The translations under genes were made by a program, and so were the position numbers. From Methylophaga sp. (lineage in GTDB: Bacteria; Pseudomonadota; Gammaproteobacteria; Nitrosococcales; Methylophagaceae): a DNA stretch of 15,355 nt. Location: positions 1 to 15,355 of the forward strand of contig SKGV01000015.1 in assembly GCA_007117275.1 (NCBI GenBank). Reading direction: 5' to 3'. The notes below the pieces were generated by a model. That model made no database searches, was not told where the DNA came from, and worked only from the letters and a program-made list of their open reading frames with translations. Below, in pieces: positions 6,198 through 13,821 of the stretch (positions are counted from its first letter, which is position 1; every line of letters begins with the position of its first letter).

Positions 6198-7647
6198 GCC
6201 CGCCATATTACTGATTGGCGGGCTTGACCCCCAAGGGTGTGCGGGGCTAACCGCCGATATCCAGACCGTCAGTCATCACAATTGTCATCCTGTGCCATTG
6301 GTGACCGCGCTGACCGAACAACGAAGTGACGGTCTGGTGAATCTTGGAGCACTGAGCGCTGAAGCTTTTTTTCGTCAATACGAAAGCTGTGTGGCTGATT
6401 TTGATATTGCTGCAATAAAAATCGGCTTGATTCCAGATCGACCTATCGCAGACTGCATCGTCAAAATTGTCGAGCGTCACCGAGTGCCGGTCATTCTTGA
6501 TCCAGTGCTGGCTGCGTCAAGTGGTGGCTTGTCAGTCGGGCTCGAGGTCGGTGAGATGATTCGCCAGAAACTGCTCAGCAAACTCACATTGCTGACACCG
6601 AATTTGCTTGAACTTGAACGGCTCAGTGCACACGCTCAGTCGATAGAGTTGGCGGCACAACAGCTACTCAATGAAGGACTTGCCGCTTGCTTGGTTAAAG
6701 GTGGTCATGCTGAAACTACCTTTGCAACTGACTATTACAGCAGCGAGCAGACAACTTTTTATTTGTATCAATCTCGGCTGAAAAACGAGGCGAGGGGCAC
6801 TGGTTGTGTATTGGCCAGTGCTATTGCTAGCCAGTTGGCACTCGGTCACGATCTCAGAGATGCCGTTGTTCTTGCTAAAGCATACGTAACACGTGGAATT
6901 CGTGATGCCAGTCTGCAAGGGCCCTATCATCTGCTGACGCATCATCGTCATCCGCTGTCTATCAGCGATATGCCGCGTTTGAGTTATCGGGCTGATCTTA
7001 TCGGCAAGCATTTTAAGTTTCCTGCCTGCGACAAAAGTCTTGGCATCTACCCAGTGGTCGACAGTGCAGACTGGGTCGAAAAGCTACTGGAGCTGGGTGT
7101 CAAAACCATTCAACTACGCGTCAAAGACCAAACAGCCACCAAAACGCGCAGCGAAATCTTTAGCGCAGTGGCCACTAGCCAGCAACATGATGCCATCAGC
7201 TTTTTTGTCAATGACCACTGGCAGATGGCCGTTGAGGCCGGCGCCTATGGTGTTCATTTGGGGCAGGAAGATTTACACGATGCCAACTTGCTGGAAATTG
7301 AACAGTCAGGATTGAGATTAGGGGTATCGACGCATTCCTACTGGGAGTTAGCGCGTGCACTGGCAGTGAATCCCAGCTATATCGCATTGGGGCCTGTGTA
7401 TGCCACGACCAGCAAGCAGATGCCGTGGGCTGCGCAGGGCATCGAGCGACTGCAACAGTGGCAATCGATACTTGCGGATCAGTATCCTTTGGTGGCGATT
7501 GGTGGTATTGATGTGCCGCGGGCAAAACTACTCAAACAGACGGGGGTGAATTCGGTGGCAATGATCTCGGCGATTACCCGGGCGGATGACTATCAGGCCG
7601 TCACCCGTGAGCTTTTGAATGTGTGGGCTGGTCATCATGGCGGATGA
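6187..7647 (+). CDS. thiDE: Bifunctional HMP-P kinase / thiamin-phosphate synthase (ThiD-ThiE fusion)
   Basis: The 486-residue protein joins the last two steps before TMP. Residues 1-250 are a ThiD ribokinase-like domain that phosphorylates HMP-P to HMP-PP: GGLDPQGCAGLTAD (11-24), DPVLAASSGG and the anion-hole motif GTGC (204-207, Cys 207). Residues 283-486 are a ThiE barrel that couples HMP-PP with thiazole phosphate: GIYPVVD, IQLRVKD, FFVNDHWQMAVEAGAYGVHLGQEDL read in two parts, LGPVYATTSKQMPW and VAIGGID. A linker of about 30 residues joins them. The start is the ATG at 6187, overlapping thiG by 11 bp, because residues just after it match the ThiD beginning; the frame is open farther upstream, within thiG. 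The usual SGGAG of ThiD is QGCAG here. Fusions of both orders are known. The gene symbol describes the fusion. Confidence 0.94.
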   Translation: MSAKPAILLIGGLDPQGCAGLTADIQTVSHHNCHPVPLVTALTEQRSDGLVNLGALSAEAFFRQYESCVADFDIAAIKIGLIPDRPIADCIVKIVERHRVPVILDPVLAASSGGLSVGLEVGEMIRQKLLSKLTLLTPNLLELERLSAHAQSIELAAQQLLNEGLAACLVKGGHAETTFATDYYSSEQTTFYLYQSRLKNEARGTGCVLASAIASQLALGHDLRDAVVLAKAYVTRGIRDASLQGPYHLLTHHRHPLSISDMPRLSYRADLIGKHFKFPACDKSLGIYPVVDSADWVEKLLELGVKTIQLRVKDQTATKTRSEIFSAVATSQQHDAISFFVNDHWQMAVEAGAYGVHLGQEDLHDANLLEIEQSGLRLGVSTHSYWELARALAVNPSYIALGPVYATTSKQMPWAAQGIERLQQWQSILADQYPLVAIGGIDVPRAKLLKQTGVNSVAMISAITRADDYQAVTRELLNVWAGHHGG

Positions 7648-7671
7648 TTTTATTAGCCAAGTTCATGAATG

Positions 7672-8187
7672 TCAGTAATGTATCAGACTGGTTAACGGAT
7701 AATTTGTGAGTTGTTTGCGCCCATTGAGTGCGGTGATTTCTAGCAGAAAACTACAGCCAACAATAACACCTCCCAGCTGTTCGACAAGCTGGCAACTGGC
7801 CCGCGCTGTCCCGCCTGTTGCCAAAACATCATCGACTAAGAGTATTTTGTCACCGGCCTGAATAGCATCAAGGTGCACCTCCAAGGTCGCTGAACCATAC
7901 TCAAGTTGATAGTCTATTTTCTTAACCTGGTGAGGAAGTTTGCCGGGTTTTCTGAGTGGGATGAAACCGACACCCAGATCCGATGCAGCCAGACTGCCAA
8001 AAATAAAGCCACGCGCTTCCATACCCGCCACGGCGGTGATGCTGCTCTCACGAAAAGGCTTCACCATTGCCTGAACTGCAGTCTGTAACAGTATATGATC
8101 GGCTAACAATGGCGTGATGTCGCGAAAAGTCACACCTGCTATAGGAAAGTTTTCGATATCACGAATTTTGCTTTTTAGAGTATTCAT
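7672..8187 (-). CDS. apt: Adenine phosphoribosyltransferase
   Basis: Apt salvages adenine by transferring it to PRPP to give AMP and pyrophosphate in the cytoplasm. From the ATG at 8187 it has 171 residues, the normal length. Signatures: IRDIENFPIAGVTFRDITPLL read as the family opening (8-28), EARGFIFG (58-64), RKPGKLP (79-85) and the PRPP-binding ILLVDDVLATGGTA (115-128). The frame is open upstream to an ATG at 8235, but that would add 16 residues (TSYNSRRPLPSQRAR) not found in the family and would lie across the likely promoter, so 8187 is preferred. It converges on thiDE with 24 nt between stops. Confidence 0.96.
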   Translation of the reverse strand: MNTLKSKIRDIENFPIAGVTFRDITPLLADHILLQTAVQAMVKPFRESSITAVAGMEARGFIFGSLAASDLGVGFIPLRKPGKLPHQVKKIDYQLEYGSATLEVHLDAIQAGDKILLVDDVLATGGTARASCQLVEQLGGVIVGCSFLLEITALNGRKQLTNYPLTSLIHY

Positions 8188-8220
8188 GCGTGCTCGTTGA
8201 GATGGCAGTGGACGACGGCT

Positions 8221-8226
8221 ATTATA
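8221..8226 (-). promoter_or_regulatory. -10 box of the apt promoter
   Basis: On the minus strand the bases read TATAAT, a perfect -10 hexamer, 33 nt before the apt start. It sits inside the palindrome GCTATTATAGC (8218-8228). No good -35 box is found 16-18 bp upstream (AAACTC, AAAACT, AAAAAC). Confidence 0.45.
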
Positions 8227-8249
8227 GCTTGTCATTATTTACGAGTTTT

Positions 8250-8279
8250 TGCGCTTTGAAAGTCATCCCTCTAAGCGCA
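8250..8279. repeat. Inverted repeat between apt and the lipoprotein gene
   Basis: TGCGCTT (8250-8256) and AAGCGCA (8273-8279) are perfect 7-bp inverted arms separated by 16 bp. No T-run follows on either strand, so this is not an intrinsic terminator. The centre-to-centre spacing of 23 bp, about two helical turns, and the position in a divergent promoter region fit an operator, but chance is not excluded. Confidence 0.4.
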
Positions 8280-8313
8280 TCAGTCCCCCGTTAACTCCGG
8301 AGATAATCTAATT

Positions 8314-8964
8314 GTGAATGTACCCATTACAAAACGCTTTGCTGTGTTGATAACACCTCTGTTGCTGACGGCATGTTTCAGTTTTGGTGGTGATAGAGAA
8401 AAACAGACTGTCGACAGCCAGCAGCCCCGGTTTTATGTCTTGGATGTTGATCGCGGAAGTGTCAGTCACCAGCAGGCGATTGACCGCATTGTCTATTTGA
8501 CAGATATTTCTGTCAGCCCACAGTTTGCTGGCAGTTCGCTAATGATGCGGGTTGGCGATACTGAATACGCGGCACAAACAGGCCATGAATTTATTGTTGA
8601 TCCCCAGACCATGCTGACGTCTCAGCTGGAACGCTGGTTGCAAAAAACCGGCTTGTTCTCACGGGTGATTCGTCAAAGGAATGATGCTGCCGACATGGTG
8701 ATGGATGTCACCCTCACCGCGCTCTATGGCGAGCAACGTTCACAGTATTCACCTGAGGCAGTCATTGAAATGCAGTTTTTTTTGAGTAGCAATACAGAGT
8801 CCGCTCGCAGATTACTGTTCCAAACTGGCTTTCGCGTCGAGGTCGATATTGAGGAATCCACACCCGGCAAGACCGTAACTGGGCTTCAACACGGCCTAGA
8901 AGAGATTCTGGTCGCGCTGGAGCAGGATTTGAGCGATTATTTCTCCAGAGTCGATGCTCCCTAG
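8314..8964 (+). CDS. ABC-type transport auxiliary lipoprotein (PqiC-like), orphan
   Basis: A 216-residue predicted lipoprotein. The N-terminus has Lys/Arg (7-8), a hydrophobic stretch and the lipobox L-T-A-C with the lipidated Cys at 21; residue +2 is Phe, not Asp, so sorting to the outer membrane is expected. The mature part fits the ABC-type transport auxiliary lipoprotein family (PqiC/DUF330-like): RFYVLDVDRG near the start, a strand ISVSPQFAGSSLMMRVGDTEYA, a hydrophilic segment with LTSQLERWLQKTGLFSRVI, a second strand ADMVMDVTLTALYG, and a C-terminal helix. Such proteins act with PqiA/PqiB or Mla-type lipid transporters, none of which is in the window. The start is GTG, with GGAGA at 8299-8303 about 10 nt before it. 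Family assignment is by remembered pattern, so moderate. Confidence 0.72.
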   Translation: MNVPITKRFAVLITPLLLTACFSFGGDREKQTVDSQQPRFYVLDVDRGSVSHQQAIDRIVYLTDISVSPQFAGSSLMMRVGDTEYAAQTGHEFIVDPQTMLTSQLERWLQKTGLFSRVIRQRNDAADMVMDVTLTALYGEQRSQYSPEAVIEMQFFLSSNTESARRLLFQTGFRVEVDIEESTPGKTVTGLQHGLEEILVALEQDLSDYFSRVDAP

Positions 8965-9000
8965 TATACCCCTGATAAAGGTGCAGGAAATCAACGATAG

Positions 9001-9009
9001 TGCTATGAT
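9001..9009 (+). promoter_or_regulatory. Extended -10 promoter of gyrA
   Basis: TGCTATGAT contains TATGAT (five of six consensus bases) preceded by the TGn extension. The -35 position (8981-8986, GTGCAG) is poor, as is common with extended -10 promoters. The predicted start lies near 9016, giving a leader of about 33 nt before the gyrA ATG. Confidence 0.55.
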
Positions 9010-9048
9010 CAGTGCTTTCTTGATGCCTGTTATTTTTGGAAACAACAA

Positions 9049-11643
9049 ATGAGTGAAATTGCGCTGGAATTGGACTCGATTGGCATAGAAGAGGAGATGA
9101 AACAATCCTACCTCGACTACGCAATGAGTGTCATTGTGGGGCGGGCCTTGCCAGATGTCAGGGATGGTTTGAAACCAGTGCATCGCCGAGTACTGTATGC
9201 GATGCGGGAGCTGGGCAACAGCTGGAATAGTCCCTATAAAAAGTCGGCGCGTATCGTCGGTGACGTCATTGGTAAATATCACCCGCATGGTGATACCGCA
9301 GTCTATGACACGATGGTTCGCATGGCACAGCCATTCTCGATGCGCTACATGCTGGTCGATGGCCAGGGTAACTTTGGTTCGGTCGACGGTGATCCGCCCG
9401 CCGCTATGCGTTACACCGAAGTGCGTATGGCCAAAATTGCCCATGAAATGCTGGCGGACCTTGAAAAAGAAACCGTCGATTTCATTCCCAACTACGATGA
9501 ATCAGAGTCGGAGCCCGCAGTGTTGCCAACGCGGTTTCCTGCATTGCTGGTCAATGGCTCATCGGGTATTGCGGTCGGCATGGCGACCAATATTCCGCCG
9601 CACAACCTGACAGAAATCCTCAACGCATGCGTAGCGATGATTGATCAGCCCGACATTAGCGTTGGCGAGTTGATGCAGCATGTGCCTGGCCCAGACTTTC
9701 CTACATCAGCCATCATCAATGGTGCTAGAGGCATTGCTGAGGCTTACCAGACTGGCCGAGGCCGAGTTCATATTCGAGCCCGAGCAGACATTGAAACCAA
9801 CGATGCCACGGGTCAGCAAAGCATTGTAGTAAAAGAACTGCCTTATCAGGTCAATAAGGCACGTCTGCTGGAAAAAATTGCAGAACTGGTTAAAGAAAAG
9901 AAAATAGAAGGCATTTCTGCACTGCGCGATGAGTCCGACAAGGACGGTATGCGCATGGTCATCGTGCTCAAGCGCGGCGAAGTGCCAGAAGTGGTGCTGA
10001 ATAATCTCTACCAACAAACACAAATGCAAACGGTGTTTGGCATCAACATGGTGGCGATTGTTGACGGTCAGCCACGAACACTCAACTTGAAACAAATTCT
10101 CGAAGCGTTTATCCGCCATCGTCGTGAAGTGGTGACTCGTCGTTCGATATTTGAGCTGCGAAAGGCTAGAGAGCGTGCCCATATCCTTGAAGGCCTGGCA
10201 ACAGCGCTGGCTAACATTGATGAAGTAATTGAGCTTATCAAGGCATCACCAAGTCCGGCTGAAGCCAAACAAGCATTGTTAAGCCGCGGTTGGCGTAGCG
10301 AGATGATTCTTGAGATGCTTGGTGCCGCAGGTGCAGAGGCTTCACGACCTGAAGATCTGGCCGCTGAATTTGGCCTGGTTCAGGGCCAATATCACCTGTC
10401 ACCGGTTCAGGCGCAAGCCATCCTTGACATGCGCTTGCATCGACTGACTGGCCTTGAGCAGGACAAGATCCTGCAGGAATACCGTGAAGTCTTGGATCTC
10501 ATCGCCGAATTGCTGGCGATTTTGAGTGATCCAGACAACTTGATGGCAGTGATTCGCAAAGAACTGGTGGCTATCAACGACGAATACGGTGATGCGCGCC
10601 GTACCGAAATTCTGGATGTACACCTAGATCTGACCCTGGAAGACTTGATCACCGAAGAAGAAATGGTGGTCACTTTGTCGCATGCCGGTTATGCCAAGAT
10701 TCAGCAGTTGGACACCTATCAGGCTCAGCGTCGGGGTGGTAAAGGCAAGTCAGCTACCTCGATGAAAGATGAAGACTTTATCGAACATCTCTTTATCGCT
10801 AATACCCACGATACACTGTTGTGCTTTTCCAGCGCTGGCAAGGTCTACTGGAAAAAAGTCTACGAATTGCCTCAAGGTGGCCGCAGCGCCAGAGGTAAAC
10901 CTATAGTCAATTTGTTACCTTTGGATGAAGGTGAGCGTATCAATGCGGTATTGCCGATTCGGGCCTTTGAAGCCGATAAGTTTATTTTCATGGCAACCGC
11001 TTCGGGCACCGTCAAAAAAACACCTCTGGTTGATTACTCCAGACCACGTGCCAACGGCATTATTGCTGTTGACTTGAAAGAGGGTGACCAACTGGTCGGT
11101 GTTGCTCTGACCGGTGGCGAGTCAGATGTGATGCTATTTAGCTCTGCAGGTAAGGTGATTCGCTTCCCAGAAACCGATGTGCGCTCAATGGGGCGTGTAT
11201 CGCGTGGTGTTCGTGGCATGCGTATCGGTGACGGCGAACGCATCATTTCACTGATTATCGCTCAGCCTGATGGCGCTATTTTGACCGCCACAGAGTTTGG
11301 CTATGGCAAACGAACCAACCTTGAAGAATATCGCGTTCAAGGCAGGGGTGGCCAAGGTATCATTTCTATCCAGACCTCGGCACGTAACGGCAATGTGGTA
11401 GGTGCTGTTCAGGTCTGCGATGAAGACCAGATCATGTTAATTACCAACGGCGGTACATTGGTTCGAACGCCAGTCAAGCATGTGTCTCTGGTGGGCAGAA
11501 ACACGCAGGGTGTCAAGCTTATCAATTTGACCAAAGATGAAAAACTGGTTGGGCTCGAACGCGTCATCGAAGACGAAGATGAAGACAGTGATACTGGTGT
11601 CGATGCTCAGCCAGAAGATAACTCAGACGATTCAGAAGAATAA
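9049..11643 (+). CDS. gyrA: DNA gyrase subunit A
   Basis: GyrA is the DNA-cleaving subunit of gyrase (A2B2), which introduces negative supercoils with ATP hydrolysed by GyrB. The protein has 864 residues (E. coli 875). The N-terminal winged-helix/tower domain holds GRALPDVRDGLKPVHRR, the HPHGDTAVYDT quinolone pocket and the active-site Tyr 122 in AAMRYTE. The C-terminal pinwheel starts near 530 and has the GyrA box QRRGGKG at 560-566, the signature that separates gyrase from topoisomerase IV. The C-terminal tail is strongly acidic (EDEDEDSDTG and on), as in E. coli. Position 83 is Thr and 87 is Asp; Thr83 is wild type in several species. The SD before ATG 9049 is weak (GGAA). It is followed by serC after 5 nt. 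Confidence 0.99.
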   Translation: MSEIALELDSIGIEEEMKQSYLDYAMSVIVGRALPDVRDGLKPVHRRVLYAMRELGNSWNSPYKKSARIVGDVIGKYHPHGDTAVYDTMVRMAQPFSMRYMLVDGQGNFGSVDGDPPAAMRYTEVRMAKIAHEMLADLEKETVDFIPNYDESESEPAVLPTRFPALLVNGSSGIAVGMATNIPPHNLTEILNACVAMIDQPDISVGELMQHVPGPDFPTSAIINGARGIAEAYQTGRGRVHIRARADIETNDATGQQSIVVKELPYQVNKARLLEKIAELVKEKKIEGISALRDESDKDGMRMVIVLKRGEVPEVVLNNLYQQTQMQTVFGINMVAIVDGQPRTLNLKQILEAFIRHRREVVTRRSIFELRKARERAHILEGLATALANIDEVIELIKASPSPAEAKQALLSRGWRSEMILEMLGAAGAEASRPEDLAAEFGLVQGQYHLSPVQAQAILDMRLHRLTGLEQDKILQEYREVLDLIAELLAILSDPDNLMAVIRKELVAINDEYGDARRTEILDVHLDLTLEDLITEEEMVVTLSHAGYAKIQQLDTYQAQRRGGKGKSATSMKDEDFIEHLFIANTHDTLLCFSSAGKVYWKKVYELPQGGRSARGKPIVNLLPLDEGERINAVLPIRAFEADKFIFMATASGTVKKTPLVDYSRPRANGIIAVDLKEGDQLVGVALTGGESDVMLFSSAGKVIRFPETDVRSMGRVSRGVRGMRIGDGERIISLIIAQPDGAILTATEFGYGKRTNLEEYRVQGRGGQGIISIQTSARNGNVVGAVQVCDEDQIMLITNGGTLVRTPVKHVSLVGRNTQGVKLINLTKDEKLVGLERVIEDEDEDSDTGVDAQPEDNSDDSEE

Positions 11644-11648
11644 CAACC

Positions 11649-12728
11649 TTGAGAGCGTTCAATTTTAGTGCCGGTCCGGCCATGCTGCCGACGGAAGTCA
11701 TTATGCAGGCACGTGAAGAAATGCTGGATTGGCGTGGGTCTGGAATGTCGGTGATGGAAATGAGTCATCGTGGGCCGGAGTATACATCCATTGCTACGGA
11801 AGCCGAGCAGGATCTGCGTGAACTGCTGGATATCTCAGACGATTATGCTGTGCTTTTTTTACAGGGCGGTGCCTCCAGTCAGTTTTCAATGATTCCAATG
11901 AACCTGCTGCGGGGCAAATCATCGGCGGATTATCTCAATACGGGTGCGTGGTCAAAGAAAGCCATTGCTGAGGCAAAACGTTATGCACAGGTTAATGTAG
12001 CCACCGATTCGACGGCTAATCGTTTTACCACGATAGCTGATCAGGCTGACTGGCAATTAAACCCCGATGCGGCTTACCTTCATTACACTCCGAATGAGAC
12101 CATTCACGGGCTTGAGTTTGCCGAGATTCCAGATGTGAGTGATGTGCCATTGGTGGCTGATTATTCATCTACCTTGCTATCACGACCAGTCGATGTGAGC
12201 CGTTTCGGCTTGATTTACGCCGGGGCCCAAAAGAACATTGGGCCTGCCGGCTTATGTCTAGTCATTGTGCGTAAGGATTTGCTGGGGAAGACATTAGCTG
12301 GAACGCCGGTGATGTTTGACTATAAAACGCACGCAGATAATGCATCCATGTATAACACTCCAGCCACCTACAGTTGGTATCTGGCAGGGCTGGTCTTCAA
12401 ATGGTTAAAACGCAATGGCGGTCTGAAAAAAATGGCTGAAATCAATGCGCGTAAAGCAAGCAAGCTTTATCATGCCATTGATAGCAGTGCGTTTTATCAC
12501 AACCCGGTCGACCGACGCTATCGCTCATGGATGAATATTCCATTCACCCTGGCCGATAGCACATTGGACAGGCAATTTTTGCAAATGGCCGCTGATAATG
12601 GTTTGCTGACACTCAAGGGGCACCGAGACCTCGGGGGTATGCGCGCCAGCCTCTACAATGCCATGCCTGAGCAAGGCGTGGATACACTGATTGCATTTAT
12701 GACTGAGTTTGAACGTCAGTACGGTTGA
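11649..12728 (+). CDS. serC: Phosphoserine aminotransferase
   Basis: SerC is a PLP enzyme that makes 3-phosphoserine from 3-phosphohydroxypyruvate (serine synthesis), and also acts in the pyridoxal phosphate pathway. The product has 359 residues, usual for the family (E. coli 362). It begins MRAFNFSAGPAMLP, with the family opening; other marks are SVMEMSHRG, LQGGASSQF, the PLP lysine at 195 in YAGAQKNIGPAG, and RMLKGHRDLGGMRAS-like text near the end (TLKGHRDLGGMRASLYNA). The start codon is TTG at 11649, only 5 nt after the gyrA stop and without a good SD; the conserved opening leaves no room for another start. The stop lies 4 nt before the pheA ATG. Confidence 0.97.
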   Translation: MRAFNFSAGPAMLPTEVIMQAREEMLDWRGSGMSVMEMSHRGPEYTSIATEAEQDLRELLDISDDYAVLFLQGGASSQFSMIPMNLLRGKSSADYLNTGAWSKKAIAEAKRYAQVNVATDSTANRFTTIADQADWQLNPDAAYLHYTPNETIHGLEFAEIPDVSDVPLVADYSSTLLSRPVDVSRFGLIYAGAQKNIGPAGLCLVIVRKDLLGKTLAGTPVMFDYKTHADNASMYNTPATYSWYLAGLVFKWLKRNGGLKKMAEINARKASKLYHAIDSSAFYHNPVDRRYRSWMNIPFTLADSTLDRQFLQMAADNGLLTLKGHRDLGGMRASLYNAMPEQGVDTLIAFMTEFERQYG

Positions 12729-12732
12729 GCAA

Positions 12733-13821
12733 ATGAGCGAAGACAAAGCGTTACAGCAGATACGACAACAAATAGACGATATCGATCAGCAAATTCAACA
12801 GTTGCTGAATCAGCGCGCCGGGTTGGCGCAAAAAGTCGCCGAGGTAAAAATAGCCTCGGGTGAGCAGCAGGATTTTTATCGACCCGATCGAGAAGCCATG
12901 ATTTTACGCAAAGTCATGCAGCGAAATAGTGGTCCACTGCCCGATGTTGAAGTCGGGCGAATTTTCAGGGAAATCATGTCAGCTTGTCTCGCCGCCGAAA
13001 AGCCTTTACAGGTTGCATATTTGGGGCCGGAAGGTTCATTTACCCAAGCGGCTGCACTGAAACATTTTGGTGGTTCTGCTCAGTTGCAACCGGTGAGCAC
13101 GATTGCCGATGTATTTCGGGCTGTGGAAACAGAATACGCCAGATATGGGGTTGTGCCGGTGGAAAATTCCAGTGAGGGCATGGTTTCTCACACATTGGAT
13201 CGCTTTATCACTTCACCCTTAAAAATTAATGGTGAAGTGACCTTGCGTATTCACCACTATCTGCTCGGCAAAACTAGTCAGCTGAATCAGATCAAGACTG
13301 TTTATGCGCATCCTCAAGCACTGGCGCAATGCCGTCAGTGGCTCGCTGATCAATTACCCCAAGCCGAATTGATCGCACTGGATAGTAACTCGCTAGCTGC
13401 ACGACGGGTGGCTGAGTTGGGCGATGATGCGGCTGCCATTGCAGCCAGTAGCGCTGCTGACATTTATGGCCTCGAAGTTATCGCCAGTAATATCGAAGAT
13501 GAAGCGGGCAATACCACACGATTTTTAGTAATTGGCACTCAGGATGTTGGCCCATCGGGCGAGGACAAAACGGCCTTGCTGGTGTCCACTCAGAACAAAC
13601 CTGGTGCGTTGCAGAGTTTGCTTAAACCACTGGCTGACAGCGGCATCAGCATGAGCAGGATTGAATCCAGGCCCTCGCGCAAAGGCATGTGGGAATACGT
13701 ATTTTTTATTGATATTGATGGACACACTCAGTCACCAGCAGTGGCTGAGGCACTGACAAAGCTTGAAAATGAAGCGTCTGTGTTCCGTGTCCTTGGCTCC
13801 TATCCCAAGGCTGTACTCTGA
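12733..13821 (+). CDS. pheA: Chorismate mutase / prephenate dehydratase (P-protein)
   Basis: This bifunctional enzyme converts chorismate to prephenate and then to phenylpyruvate for phenylalanine synthesis. The 362 residues have three parts: a helical AroQ-type chorismate mutase (1-90; IDDIDQQIQQLLNQRA), a prephenate dehydratase (94-280; VAYLGPEGSFTQ and the catalytic Thr-Arg-Phe motif at 262-264) and an ACT regulatory domain (about 280-362) with GALQSLL and ESRPSRKGMWEY (from 311), which binds phenylalanine for feedback inhibition. The ATG at 12733 is 4 nt after the serC stop; an in-frame TTG farther up lies inside serC. No leader attenuator was seen, as expected for a gene inside an operon. 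It ends with TGATG, a 1-base overlap with ispH. Confidence 0.97.
   Translation: MSEDKALQQIRQQIDDIDQQIQQLLNQRAGLAQKVAEVKIASGEQQDFYRPDREAMILRKVMQRNSGPLPDVEVGRIFREIMSACLAAEKPLQVAYLGPEGSFTQAAALKHFGGSAQLQPVSTIADVFRAVETEYARYGVVPVENSSEGMVSHTLDRFITSPLKINGEVTLRIHHYLLGKTSQLNQIKTVYAHPQALAQCRQWLADQLPQAELIALDSNSLAARRVAELGDDAAAIAASSAADIYGLEVIASNIEDEAGNTTRFLVIGTQDVGPSGEDKTALLVSTQNKPGALQSLLKPLADSGISMSRIESRPSRKGMWEYVFFIDIDGHTQSPAVAEALTKLENEASVFRVLGSYPKAVL

Noticed and set aside
7634..7650. ATCAT-GGCGG-ATGAT-TTT hairpin at the thiDE stop as terminator
   Set aside because: The stem is only 5 AT-rich pairs and overlaps the coding end; too weak to call.
8896..9444. 182-codon minus-strand frame over the start of gyrA
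   Set aside because: It is opposite the highly conserved GyrA N-terminus and the gyrA promoter; no family features.
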